NCBI GenBank assembly: GCA_002049455.2
Contig: KV918929.1
Location: 1 to 64,000 of the forward strand
From: Porphyra umbilicalis
Taxonomy: Eukaryota > Rhodophyta > Bangiophyceae > Bangiales > Bangiaceae
Reading direction: 5' to 3'
DNA length: 64,000 nucleotides
A program made the translations under genes and the position numbers. The notes beneath the pieces are model-generated. The model did no database searches. It had not been told where the DNA came from and saw only the letters and a program-made list of their open reading frames with translations. Below, piece after piece: positions 11,165 to 22,065 of this stretch (positions are counted from its first letter, which is position 1; each line of letters starts with the position of its first letter).

Positions 11165-11232
11165 CCTCCTCCTCCGCTCCTCCCCTCATCCTCCTCCGCT
11201 CCTCCCCTCATCCTCCTCCGCTCCTCCCCTCG
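11165..11232 (+). repeat. 22-bp tandem repeat, three copies
   Basis: Three head-to-tail copies of a unit close to TCCTCCTCCGCTCCTCCCCT. If the GT25-like gene has a second exon here, the array would encode Glu/Gly/Arg-rich sequence on the minus strand. Confidence 0.75.
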
Positions 11233-11405
11233 CCCGCTCTGCCATTGACCTCGATGCACGCAAGTCAAGGACACAGGGATGGCTTCCAGCCCCAGTGCGA
11301 TGTCGGAAGTCCTGTACACACCGCCATCCGCCGACAGGTACCGACGGCAGTGGCGACAGCCATCGACTGGACGGACATTGCCAGCAACGGCAGGCGCCCC
11401 AGCTC

Positions 11406-12680
11406 TCACCTCCGCGCACGTGGGGTGAGTGCCTTCTCCGCTGCTCCCGGCGGTAGCACCATCGGCTCCGCCACTCGCTCCGACTCGGCGTGGCTGGGAA
11501 ACGCCGCGGCGGGCAGCACCGCCCCCGGTGCGGCGCAGACGTCCACCAGCGACGCTGGTGCGGCTACCCCGTTCTCCGGGCACCCTGGGAGGAAGTGCGC
11601 ATTGTCACACGCAGACAGCACCGTCGTGTCAGGGACGTCGCCGAGGGCGGTGCCCAGCAGCGCCCGGTGGACGGTCAGCCCCGCGAGCAGCGCGTTGGCG
11701 CCAGACGCCGACAGGATGTAGCCACCCGCCGCCGACTCGACGCCGCCCTTTGGTACCACCGTCACCGTGCGGTCGAGGGTGGCAACACCCCGCCCATCCG
11801 TCCAAGCCGACTCAACCTCGCCCTGTGGCGCCACGTTTCGGGTCAATAGCAGCACGTGCCACGGGCGCTCCTTGGTCACGGCCGCGTCCACCGCCGCCAG
11901 CAGCTCGGGCATCAGCGTCAGCAGGGAGCGCGACGGGAACCACGTGTCGCCCAACACCAGCACCCGCTCGTGCTTATCATCAAACACCCGCTGCCACAGC
12001 GCCCGGTGCGTGACCGTCAGCGCCACGTCCGCGACCGACACGGTCGGTGTCTTGGACGCATCAATGTCGGCCACCGGCAGCGGGGGATTCCGCAGGTCCA
12101 CCCCCGACGCGTTGACCACCGGAAACATTTCAATTGGGGAGGTGACGCCGGCGGCCGCCGCGGCTGCGTTGATCCACTCGTGCCGCGCGCTGCACGCCAC
12201 GTCCGTGACGAGGTAGATGCGGTCAAAGAGCGTGCCGGGCTGCACCCGCAGCGGATCCGTCGCCTGCGGCTTCGTCACCGTGGACGCGGCGTCGGTCTCC
12301 GACAAGCTGCTTGCCCCAGACACGTAAGCTCCCCTGCCCCGCCCCGTCACGGCGCCATCCCTCGACAACGCACCCCCCGGTGCTTGCCTGTCCGTGCCGT
12401 CCTTGGTCGAGTCTTCCACTGTCACACCAGCCATGTTAGGCGGCTCTTGCTCCGTCCCGTCGACCCCTGGACGCAGGGTGGTCGCATAACGCTCCCAGGC
12501 GGCGGCCGCCTGCGACTCAGGATGCGCCAACCCCCAAGAGTACAGGCCATGGCCCACGACGGCGACAGTCGAGAGCAGCAGGACGAGTCCCGCTACCCGC
12601 CGCTGAACACTAGACAGGTGCTGCGGTAAGAGCAGCTGCCGCAACCGCCGTTGCCGCAGAGGGGAAAGCCGCCAACGCAT
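11406..12680 (-). CDS. GT25-like type II membrane glycosyltransferase
   Basis: 424 residues from the ATG at 12680; the open frame further upstream has only a GTG. A basic tail is followed by one hydrophobic anchor (~29-47, GLVLLLSTVAVVGHGLYSWG), a stem rich in Ser, Thr and Gly, then a catalytic region. Landmarks resemble glycosyltransferase family 25 (LPS-type and collagen galactosyltransferases): the opening strand FDRIYLVTD followed by HEWINAAAAAAGV, a segment HRALWQRVFDDKHERVLVLG where the family has its His-Trp and Asp-rich strand, and GYILSASGANALLAG near the end. The usual EDD is replaced by GDT, so activity is not assured. The stop codon lies inside a strong splice donor (GAG|GTGAGAG, intron from 11409). 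A second exon from 11311 would stay in frame and add about 75 residues. Confidence 0.55.
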   Translation of the reverse strand: MRWRLSPLRQRRLRQLLLPQHLSSVQRRVAGLVLLLSTVAVVGHGLYSWGLAHPESQAAAAWERYATTLRPGVDGTEQEPPNMAGVTVEDSTKDGTDRQAPGGALSRDGAVTGRGRGAYVSGASSLSETDAASTVTKPQATDPLRVQPGTLFDRIYLVTDVACSARHEWINAAAAAAGVTSPIEMFPVVNASGVDLRNPPLPVADIDASKTPTVSVADVALTVTHRALWQRVFDDKHERVLVLGDTWFPSRSLLTLMPELLAAVDAAVTKERPWHVLLLTRNVAPQGEVESAWTDGRGVATLDRTVTVVPKGGVESAAGGYILSASGANALLAGLTVHRALLGTALGDVPDTTVLSACDNAHFLPGCPENGVAAPASLVDVCAAPGAVLPAAAFPSHAESERVAEPMVLPPGAAEKALTPRARR

Positions 12681-13564
12681 GACGGCTCCCGAGGGGGGGG
12701 GGGGAAGAGGAGGTTGGTGGGTGCGTGAGACGTTGGACTCGCCGACAGCGCCAGCAAAACAATCACCGGTGAGGGGGAGGGGGAGGTGGAACACTAGGAA
12801 GACAGCCCCACTACGACAAAGTCACCCTTCCCAGCCCCGACCACCACACGGCAAAGCCGCGCCTATCGATCGTCTCCTCACCCAGTAGCCTGTCCGTACA
12901 CGATGTCGTCGGCGTGCCGACGGGCGACAAGCTCGTCACACGGCTCTGGTCGTGGTCAAACGGTGCACGCCGGGTCGTGGGTGGTCAGCAGCCGTCCTCA
13001 TCGCCACGCCCAGAGGGCGCGGGGGCGTGTGCCCGTCAGCCGGCTGGTCGGACTCGGCCGCGGCCCCGATGCCAGCGGGATGGCATCCCGCTGGATGGGA
13101 ATGAGGCGACAGGGAGGCGCCCATGGAACACCCACGAGCCGCGCGGTCACCCCAGAATGTCGGGAGAGTCCTCTCGTAATACGGGCCACGCATGCATGGT
13201 CGTGGCAGCCGCAGCTGTCCCGCTGCTGAGGCCACAGTCGCTGACAGTCAATCCGGGCCGCGTTTGGGCCACATGGACTCACACACCACAACTAAAATTG
13301 GGCACCAGACAATTGTGGAACTACTTGCGAAACCTCATTGTCTTCGCGCAGTAGGGTGGCGTATACGAAGAAAGCAGGGACCTTGCACGAATGTCGAAGC
13401 GGATTCCACCGCTCAATCGGCGGTCGAAGCGCGAGCTTAGACCGCCCCGTGCAGGCATTGGAGGATGGTTAGACAAGTGTGCCTCAAGGTCATCTGTGAG
13501 GGGTACCCATCAAATGGACGGTCTGGGCCAAAATAAAGCAAAAGAGGCAGATTGGGAGGCTCTA

Positions 13565-13695
13565 CAGTGCGTTCTCGTTATAAGAGACAGCTGATTCGGT
13601 TCAATATGAAGAAAAAGTGGCCCACACGGATTGGAAAGGAAGACTCGCGACCCATATTCTTTTGTAAACGATTCTCTTATAACGAGAACGCACTG
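13565..13695. mobile_element. 131-bp MITE, TA target site, 23-bp perfect terminal inverted repeats
   Basis: The left end starts CAGTGCGTTCTCGTTATAAG at 13565 and the minus-strand reading from 13695 starts with the same bases; 23 bp match exactly. TA flanks both ends (13563-13564 and 13696-13697). The CAGT start and TA target fit a Tc1/mariner or pogo-type non-autonomous element. The interior is non-coding. Confidence 0.88.
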
Positions 13696-13907
13696 TATTG
13701 CTGACCTCCAAAAAACGGCGGTTGCAGAGTGGTTGCAATCATTCAACAGCGTAAGTGGACCAATAGAAAGGCTAGGAATCATGTGAGTTCCTTACACAGT
13801 CTCTTCATGCAGCTCTGCGCACTGGAAACGCACATCAGGATCTCAAGAAATCTGAATAAATTTGTTGATTTCATGACAAATCACAGGTCTGGTCCAGAAC
13901 TCGGGCT

Positions 13908-13967
13908 GTTAAAGCGGACGTTACGGACAAAGGGGACGCGTCCGCTTTGTTTTAGAGCACACCCAAC
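13908..13967. repeat. Short hairpin repeat, relic of an interspersed family
   Basis: AAAGCGGACG and CGTCCGCTTT form inverted arms around a short loop. The outer sequence includes GAGCACACCCAACAACGTC. Both outer motifs recur around a ~310-bp segment at 22066-22380, so this looks like an internally deleted copy of the same family. Confidence 0.5.
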
Positions 13968-15378
13968 AACGTCTCCCCCAAGTTCTGAAACCTCAAATGG
14001 AATATGCCACGTTCGCATCCGTGGATGACGCTCAGCGGCTCCCCATTTTTCTCATCCAAGAGGGCCGTCCGCGGTCCTGGAGTTATCGAAAACAGGGGCT
14101 ACATGGTCCAGAGATGGGTGCAAGAAGATGGGGGAAGCGTGCCTAGCAACGTCGACCCCCAAGCGGGCAGAAATCGAACATATATCCAAGCAGTCACGAG
14201 GTGAGGGAGGGAGGGACGAAAAGGCTGCGATCCCGACAAGATCGCGTCGCCACTTTCCAATCGTCTGTGCAGACTTTTGTTATCTGAGTAAACATACCGA
14301 AAGTCAGGTTCACACGTCTAAAATAAAGCGCCACGAACTGACAGGAACTGGTCGCCCTGCTGGCACGATGCAGAAAAATCTCACTTCGGGAAGACACCTG
14401 GAGAACGAATGACAGATGGCGAGCCTCACGCGACAGGGCAGAGCCGCGGCTCTCGGTCGAGGACCCTGGGAACGGGGTGCGCTGTGCGACGCGCTGTCAA
14501 GACGCGGCCACGGCAGGCACCGCGCGGTCCAACAGATGCTTCGATTCGAATGCTTCCAGAACCAGAGGCGGACGGCGCCTTTGCTGGTGGCGGCGTTGGC
14601 TTGCTCAGAACCAGCACTGCCGCAATCTTCGAAACGGACAGAGTCGGTGGGCCCGCGCGAGAATATCGGCGCGGTCGCGCAGTCAATCACGTGATCTGTC
14701 TGCATGCAATGAGAAATCTTTGAAAGTTTCCAATCTGATCCAAGCCATAGCATTGGCTGCTGGAAATGTTCACAGATATGTTGGAAGGGAGGCGGATCCA
14801 TCATCGCCAGGGGTCAGCCGGCCCGTGATCAGATTTCTCTGGTCCCTGTTGGCGCCAGGCCCGCCCCCCCCCTCCAATTGGTCGTAGGGCAGCCTCACGT
14901 CAAGCGTGGCGCGGCGGGTGCCTCAGCCGCTTCCACGAGGCGGGGATCTCGTCGACACAGGGGCACGCACGAGGCTCCGTGCCGGAGTCTGTGTGGCCCG
15001 CCTCGTGGGTGGCGCTGCGTGGGGCCGTGTCGCAGAGGGGGCCGTTCGCGGAGCCTCAAATGCACCTCCCTTGGCGGTCTAGGGCACACCTCCCGCTCGG
15101 GTGGGCCCGCAGCACCCTGTGCCCCCCCATCCACGCACGCGCACGAGGGGCCGCAGCGTGGGATGCCATCCGCGGCTCGTTGGGGCGCCCCCTGGGCCGC
15201 CATCGGCCGCACGGAGGGGCGCCCCCTGGGCTGCGGTCGCGCGCTCGTGCTCCGCGTGCGCGCGCTTCTCGTGTCGCGTGCTTTCGGACGCCGGCGACGG
15301 CATATGTACACGCCGTCCGCCGGCGGCTCGTGCTCCCTCGCTTATTCATCCCAACGACCTCCCGCACGCATCCCCCTA

Positions 15379-15710
15379 CCGTTGAGTTCTTCCCGCCCTT
15401 TCTGCCGGCGTGGGACACCGGCGGCTGCCCCCCCCCCTCCCCCTGCTACCGTTGAGTTCTTCCCGCCCTCACCGCCGGCGTCGGACGCCGGCGGCTGCCC
15501 CCCCCCCTCTGCTACCACTGCGTTTTTCCCGCTCTGCCAATGGCGTGGGACGCCGGCGGCTGCTCCCCCCCCCCTCTCTGCTACTGTTAGGTTTTTCCCG
15601 CGCTTGCCGCCGGCGTGGCACTCCGGCGGCCATTTCCCCGACCCCCCCTTCTACCGTTGAGCTTTTCCCACCCTTGCCGCCGGCGAGGCACGCTGGCGGC
15701 GGTTCCCCGC
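15379..15710 (+). repeat. GC tandem array, ~60-70-bp unit
   Basis: About five degenerate copies of a unit with CTACCGTTGAGTTCTTCCCG, then CCGCCGGCGTGGGACGCCGG, then a C run. Spacing drifts between about 60 and 72 bp, so no single reading frame is kept through the array. Confidence 0.7.
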
Positions 15711-15841
15711 CCTCCCCCCCGCTTGTTTTTTTTTGCCGCCGGCCACCCGCGTGTGGCTCTTTGCCCGCTTGCGCCGCCGGTGCTGCGTGGGCGCCGGCGG
15801 GGTGCCGTGTGCGCAACGGTGCCTCGTCCCCTCCGAACTGA

Positions 15842-16440
15842 GCTCCGCCGGCTGTTCGGCACCCTCAACAAGCCGGTGGCAACTGGGGCGGGGGGCAAGG
15901 ACGGGCGCCGTCGCCGCCGCGCAACAACTGGGCGCCGCCGGCTAATCGCGACCCAACGCAAGCCGGCAGCGACTGGGGCGAGGGGCAAGGACGGGCGCCG
16001 TCGCCGCAGCACAACAACTGGGCGCCGCCGGCTGGTTGGCACCCACACCAAGCCGGCCGCAACTGGGGCGGGGGACAAGGTCGGGTGCCATCGCCACCGC
16101 GCCAAAGCTGGGCGCCGCCGGCTGATCTGCACTCACAACAAGCCGGCGGCAACTGGGGCGGGCGACAAGGACGGGCACCGTCGCCACCGCGCAACAACTG
16201 GGCGCCACCGGCTGATCGCGGTTCACCGCAAGCCGGCGGCAACTGGGGCGGTGGACAAGGACGGGTGCCGATGCTGCAGCGCAACGACTGAGCGCCGCCG
16301 GCTCAGCGTCACCCACAACAAGCCGGCGGCAACTCGGGGCCCCCGCCTGGTGGTCGATCGCCTCAAGGCGGCGGCCACTGGGGTGGCGAGCAAGGACGGG
16401 CGTCGTTTCCGCCGCGCAGCGACTGGGTGCCGCCGGCTGG
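15842..16440 (+). repeat. 90-bp coding-type tandem array, about six copies
   Basis: The motif AAGCCGGCGGCAACTGGGGC recurs near 15868, 15958, 16048, 16138, 16228 and 16318, exactly 90 bp apart. In one plus frame this encodes a 30-residue repeat containing QAGGNWGGGQGRAPSPPRNN followed by WAPPADRGSP. The frame is closed twice, at 15839-15841 and 16287-16289. Each time a TGA stands where other copies have the TGG of the WAPPA segment. This probably belonged to the N-terminal region of the Myb/SANT-like ORF just downstream. Confidence 0.75.
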
Positions 16441-16868
16441 TTTTATCCCTTCTCAAGCCGGCGGCGGCGACGGACGGCACCCGACAGGCGCGGGATCGCC
16501 GCCTTGTGGCGTGAACGGCGGCGGGCCGCCAGACCAAGGTCGCCCCCCGCCGCAAGTCGGCAGCGCGCCGCCGGCTCGCGGCTGTCTGCCGCTCGCCGGC
16601 GGCAGGTTCGCGCCGCCGCCCGACGTTGTGCCGCCTGAAGGTGGCGGCCAATCGCGTGGGGTCAAGGGACGGGCGGTGTTGCCGCCGCCGGCTAGTTATG
16701 TGTTGCCACAAGCCGACGGAAACTCTACACCTTCAGGGGCCAGCTGCCGTGAAGCCGGTGGCTCGCGGGCGCCGCCGCCGGCCAAGTGCTGCCTGAAAGC
16801 GGCGGGGAGTCGGCACCGCCGGCTGCAGATCAACCACAAGCCGGCGACGCACAGCCCTCACCCGCCGA

Positions 16869-18615
16869 ATGCCGGCCGCCGGCAGCCACCGTGCACCCCC
16901 CGCCCGTCCTGACGCGGAGTCCAGGGGCTCCGGGGGAGGCGTCGGCGGAAACGCTGGCGGCGGGCCACGACAAGCCGGCGGGCCCCGACCTGCCGGCGGG
17001 CCAGGGCAAGCCGGCGGGCGAGGACACACTGGCGGGCCAGGAAACGCCGGCGGACCACGGCAAGCCGGCGGGCCACGACCAGCCGGCGGGCCATGACCAG
17101 CCGGCGGGCCACGACCAGCCGGTGGGTCCAATTTTGCCGGCGGACCAGGACAAGCCGCCGGCGGACCAGGACAAGCCGGCGGCAGCGCGGGGCGCGACTC
17201 CGCCGGTGGAGAAGTAGTCGACGTTGACGACGTTGGCTGTGACGTCGCTGCGCTTAAGTACGCGGCCCCCGCGATGGGGACCGGTCCGGGCTGGACCGAC
17301 GAGGAGCGTTTCGCGCTGTTCAAAGCCTACCTGACCACTTCGCAGGACCCTATGAAGGTGAGTGACCAGAGTGGCCCGACTTTTTGGACTGCGATGGTTG
17401 CGGCATGGAAGTGGCTGCTGGCAGGACGCCCTGGCGTCCGCCGGCGCACTGAGCGAGGAGTGGGGGGGGTGCAGAAGCAGTGGGACAAGATCCAGAAGGG
17501 TGTCAACGAGTTTGGCTCGCACTACCTGGCGGTCAGGCGTATGGAGCTGACGAGGAACTCGAGTGAGGAGGACATAATTAGCGCGGCGATGGCGCGCTTC
17601 TGCGGCGCCAATGTGTACGAGGCGATGCGCAAGGACCGGGCGGCGGACATGGCCAAGGGAAAGACAACCAAGCGCAAGGCCAAGCATGTGCACTGCCCGT
17701 GGGTCCCGTGCTGGCGGGTGCTGCGACACGTCGAAAAGTATTGCGGGGCCGCCGGGGCCGCCGCAGCCGACGGCGGCGCCGCCGGTGCCGGCTCATCCGG
17801 CGGCTCTCCCGGCGGCCGCTAGACAAGCGACTTTGACGAGGACGCGGAAGACGCGGGTGCTGACGTTTACCAATCGTGCCCGCGTGGTTCGAAGGCCGCC
17901 AATCGTGACAAGGCGGAGGACAACCAGGCGTCACGTATGCTGAAGGCAAGCACGGACGCGTTGTCTGCGTTGGCCCAAGAAACGTCTGAGCGTACAACCG
18001 TAGCATTTTGTCAACAGTGCTGAGATGCGGGACACTCCTGAAGCTGTCGCTTTCCGTCGCGCCCATGCCCGCAAGCTGATGGCGGCGGCCGGGTTGGACG
18101 TGTCCCCGCCGGGTACTTTGTCTTCTCTGACGGGGACGGCCGCCGCCTCCACGCCCGCGACTGACGCAGATGTGCCGGCGGAGGGGGGGGCGACGCCCTC
18201 TACACCCGCCCTCACGTCAACCTCGACGCCGCGTACGCCGCCGGCGCCGGCGCCGGCACAGGAACCGGCGGCTGGCACGGCACTGGTGCCGGCATCTCCG
18301 CCAGCGACGAGAATCACAGGACCTGAGCCGCCGGCACGAGCGGTCACGGAGGCGGCGGCGAGTACATCTGCACCGCCGGCCTCGGCGGCCGGCTCCGGTG
18401 CAGCGAGCCGTGGCCTGCGGTTGCTGGTGACCAAGCAGGCCAAGGCGGCGGCAGCTCTTGCCGCCGCGTCGAAGACGCTCGACGACGAGAACGACGGCGT
18501 TTATGTGGTGGCTGTCTTTAACACGCGCGACAGTGGCGTGGGCCATGTCGAGGACATAGATGAAGCTGAGGGGGATGACTCTAGTGATGACGAGACCAAC
18601 GCTGAGTACCAATAG
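16869..18615 (+). pseudogene. Broken Myb/SANT-like ORF, probable Harbinger partner protein
   Basis: A Gly/Pro/Ala repeat region (18-bp units coding PRPAGG-type hexapeptides) leads through EVVDVDDVGCDVAALKY into a Myb/SANT-like domain starting GPGWTDEERFALFKAYL near 17280. The domain continues with TFWTAMVAAW, QKQWDKIQKGVNEF and NSSEEDIISAAMARF. A short Trp/Cys segment (CPWVPCWRVLRHVEKYC) follows. The tail runs through DFDEDAEDAGADVYQ to PEAVAFRRAHARKLMAAAG and an acidic C terminus. Lesions: TGA at 17094, TAG at 17820, and a one-base shift near 18007. Such Myb-like proteins help the Harbinger transposase bind DNA and enter the nucleus. It converges on a Harbinger transposase relic 286 bp beyond its end, which supports that pairing. 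Confidence 0.65.
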
Positions 18616-18650
18616 TGTGTGGAGTGTGTATTGGGCAGCGACTTCAAAGG

Positions 18651-18885
18651 TGTTTTTTTCCCCGTTGGGCAGGGTTTTTTTTCCTACTTCTTTCGTCTTT
18701 GCGCGCAACAGTGGCATTACTTTGGCATCTTTTATACGGCCGCTACGGCGGTCTTTGGCGTGTCCCGCCTCTATGTCGTTTGCGAGCAAGGCCTCCGTGA
18801 CATTTGCGAGCAAGGAGTCAAGACAAAGGCAAGAGGACAGATAATTCGAAGGAAAAAAGAACGCGCGGGGGAAAAAAAAACAACC
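18651..18885. repeat. Facing A/T-run inverted repeats between the two Harbinger-type genes
   Basis: A T-run, CCCCGTTGGGCAGGG, T-run block at 18651-18682 faces an A-run, GCGCGGGGG, A-run block at 18851-18885. A closer inverted match to the first block lies at 23729-23764. They could be element ends or the 3' processing region shared by two convergent genes. Confidence 0.45.
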
Positions 18886-18901
18886 TTTTGTGCTGCCCCG
18901 G

Positions 18902-21386
18902 TTACAAATATGGCTCAAGAAGCGTGGCTCTGTCCGCCCACACATCCTCCGCCAGGTCACGTCTCAGCTTGGTGTGCTCCTCCTCACTCCGTGTCTCCAC
19001 CCACGCGCCCAGAGCATGCCCAAAAGTGCCTGCGGGCAGCCAGGCGACAGGCGCAATGACGGGGGAGGGGGGGGCACCCGCGCCCACGAAGCCCTCCCCA
19101 GCGTCGTGGCCATCGCTACCGACGGCACCACCTCCGCTATCACCAGATCCGCCGCCGCCGCCGGCTCCACTGTCACCGGCGGCGCCGACAATCCAACGAC
19201 CCCCAGCTGCCGCCGGACCAACGCGGTGCCCCAAACGCCCCGAGCCGCCGCTGCCGGCCGCCTGACCGCTGCCGGTGGCGGCGGCAGCAGATCCATGACC
19301 GTCCGCCCGCCAACCACCTGGTGCCGGTCCTGCCGAGTGGCCGCCATCGGCCGCATGACGGCCGGCGGCGGCAGCAAGAAGTGCGCCAACACAGCCGCCG
19401 CCGGCCGTCTCGCCAGCGCCGGCGGCGGCAGCAGAAAATCCGCCACCTGCCGCCCCCGCACCACCAAGTCCCGGTCCCGCTAAGCCGCCGCCGCCGGCTG
19501 CCTGACCGCCAACGGTGGCAGAGGCAGCAGATGCCCCCGCCCAAGCTTCCCCACCACCCTGTCCCGGTCCCGCCAAGCCGCCGCCGCCGGCCGCCGGACC
19601 GCCGGCAGCGGCAGCGGCAGCACATCCCCCCACCCCCACTCGCCCACCTCCAAGTCCCGGTCCAGCCAAGCCGCCGCCGCCGAGTGCTTGTCCGCCGGCG
19701 GCGGCGGCGGCAGCAGATCCCCCCTCCCCACCTCCTCCACCACCGTGTCTCTGTCCCAGCAAGCCGCCGCCGACGGCCGCCTGACCGCCGGCGGCGGCAG
19801 CAAGAAGTGCGCCAACGCCACCGCCGCCGTCCGCCTCACCGGCGCCGGCGGCGGCAGCAGCAAATCCGCCACCTGCCTCCCCCCCACCATCAAGTCCCGG
19901 TCCCGCCAAGCCGCCTTCGCCGGGTGCTTGTCCGCCGGCGGCGGCGGCGGCAGCAGATCCCCCCGCCCCACCTCCTCCACCACTCTGTCCCCGTCCCGCC
20001 AAGCCGCCGCCGCCGGCCGCCTGACCGCCGGCGGCGGCAGCGGCAGCAGATCTCCCCGTTCCCGCTCCCCCACCACCCTGTCCGCCACTCGCCAAGCCGC
20101 CGCCGCCGGCCACCTGACCGCCGGCGGCGGCAGCGGCAGCAGATCCCCCCGCCCCCGCTCCCCCACCACCCTGTCCGCCACCCGCTAAGCCGCCGCCGCC
20201 GGCCGCTTGACCGCCGGCGGCCATACGGGGTCGGGACACGTACCCGTCTCGTCGCTGTTTCGTAACCATGTTGTGAAGGATGGCCACCGCCTTGGTGACG
20301 GTGACCATCTGAGCTACGGACGCGTACCTGGCAGGATGGAGAGCGACGTGGAAGCGAGCCGTCAGCACCGCATACAGGCGTTCCACATCTTTTCGAAGTG
20401 CCTCCTGAAGACGGTTAAATGTAACCTCGACTTCTGTCGTGGGGTCGGGGAACGGAGAAACGAAAAATGCAAACCTAGGATGAATACCATCCACAAAATA
20501 ATACAGGAGCGTGCGGGTCGTGCCGTTAGCAGTGAAAAAAAAACGTACGGGGCGGCCATTCCCCTTTCGTGACGGATAAATAGAGGGGGGAAACATGCTT
20601 AACGTTAAGGTCGTTATGAGATCCAGGACACCACACAAATAAGTGCCGAATCCAGAGGTCCTCATCACGAACGGTCTCCATCACCACGGAACGCTTCCCG
20701 TGGCGATTCTGGTACATGCCAGCAAACGCCTTTGGGCAGTTGCGCCACTCCCAGTGGCTGCAGTCGAGAGAACCAATGCAACCGGGCATCTCGCGCTCAG
20801 CATTGCGCGTCAAAATGCGCTGCAGTTCTTCAGGGGTGGGGGAACGCAATTATGAGGGTCCAAACTCATCCACAATAAACCGCATCAACTCTCGCACCGA
20901 CATAGCAATTGTCGAAGCGGACAGTCGCACATATTCATCCGTCCTGTCCGGCGCCTCTCCATACGCAATGACTCGAAACGCCGCTACCACCTTTTGCAAG
21001 GGGTGAGCCTGGAGCCTCCTTGTGGCATTAATGCGCTTCCCAAAAAACGGTCGGTCCTTCACGGCGTTATAGACGCGAAGAAAGACGCTGCGCGGCACGC
21101 GGAAGCGGCGCTCAAAGTCCCCCTCATCATACCTAGTCGGCTCCCCGTTCAGACCAAAATAATCTCTCAGAATAGCGCGCAAACCTGAGCGGAAGTTACG
21201 CCGCTTATTCGGCCGGCGGCCCGGTACAGATCCAACATGACGCGGCCGCCGGGGCACCCGAGACCCACGCGCGCGCTTCCGCCAATGAAGCAACGCCTGC
21301 AGGTGCGCCGCAACCGCCGAAGCAATATGCAGGTCCTCGGTATCCTCCAGCATCGCGTCCGCAGACATGTCTAAAAGATCATCCAT
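18902..21386 (-). pseudogene. PIF/Harbinger transposase relic with expanded Gly/Ala C-terminal arm
   Basis: Reading from the ATG at 21386 (MDDLLDMSADAM), it is colinear with the open-frame transposase at 38910-40481. Shared blocks are RRNFRSGLRAILRDYFG, LQAHPLQKVVAAFRVIAYGE, GCIGSLDCSHWEW (first catalytic Asp), GSHNDLNV (second Asp) and RKDVERL (catalytic Glu). Two lesions break it: TAA at 20850-20852 where the relative has Tyr, and a frameshift at a nine-A run near 20535-20543. Downstream of HNMVTKQRRDGY comes a ~400-residue Gly/Ala arm of 29-31-residue repeats, far longer than in the relative. It ends with the conserved tail RRDLAEDVWADRATLLEPYL. The function was cut-and-paste transposition in the nucleus. 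Confidence 0.85.
19230..20225 (-). repeat. ~90-bp tandem array inside the Harbinger relic
   Basis: About ten degenerate copies of an 87-93-bp unit, built on CCGCCGGCGG and AAGCCGCCGCCG, code for GGGGLAGPGQGGG and SAAAAAAGGQAAG in turn. Unit length stays a multiple of three over most of the array, so it grew while the frame was under some constraint. Confidence 0.8.
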
Positions 21387-22065
21387 CGCGCGAAGAAGAC
21401 GGTCGCCACGACGGTGGTGGCGGACGGTCGTCGTCGACGACGACGCCAGTGCGCTACGCTGCCTACGCCTCCTCACTCGAATCTACTCAGCACCCAGCTG
21501 AGAACACACCGCATGGACAGGGAAGATTCCTTTGACCCACCCCTCCGGCAGACCGTTTCACCCCCCGCTGGAGCCCCGAAACGGTCGCGTCCTGGGGTGG
21601 AGGCTCCGTTACCTGCGGTCGCGTGCTCGACGCGACGGTCCATAGCAGTCGCGATACCGTTGCAAACAGTGATAGCTCGAACGCTCTTCCAGGACACATA
21701 GTGCATAGTTTGTCACTGACGTTTCGAGAAAGCCGGATGCCACGTCACAAGCATTTCGAACGGCGGCCAAAGCAGCGCCAGCCAATGAGAGAGCTGAACA
21801 AGATGGGCAGGAGAGCTCTCACCCCCCAAATCGTGCAGAGAATGGGGGACAAGGGCCTCAACCCCCAATTTCTGGCCGCTGAATCTGTGTGTACTTATGT
21901 GATTCCAATCAACTAGTTTTGGGTTTTTTCTCTTCGATTTGGGGTGCCCGACGTTGCTGTGGAGCCGTCCCCAGCCCCAAGAGCCTAAATGGAGCCACGT
22001 GGAGCATTTGGCAGACACGGCTCTGACACGTATACACATTCGGACTTTAGGAAGACGTCGTTGGG

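Larger units (their letters stand above)
10594..11405. other. Intergenic region with short direct repeats
   Basis: Promoter side of the MGNC gene and 3' side of the GT25-like gene. It holds a 46-bp direct duplication (10880-10925 and 10957-11002) and a 22-bp triplicate (11165-11232). It may also hold a last small exon of the GT25-like gene. Confidence 0.5.
12681..15378. other. Gene-poor region with a MITE and short inverted repeats
   Basis: Contains the MITE at 13565-13695, an 11-bp-arm palindrome at 13072-13094 and a hairpin-forming repeat relic at 13908-13967. Base composition drops between 13.2 and 14.8 kb, with open frames on both strands. No protein family could be named. Confidence 0.45.

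Noticed and set aside
15379..16440. Possible CRISPR-like array
   Set aside because: Units are head-to-tail tandem repeats without unique spacers, in a eukaryotic genome.
16733..17729. Minus-strand Gly/Ser/Pro frames
   Set aside because: They are antisense to the Myb/SANT-like ORF, whose plus-strand domain is clear.
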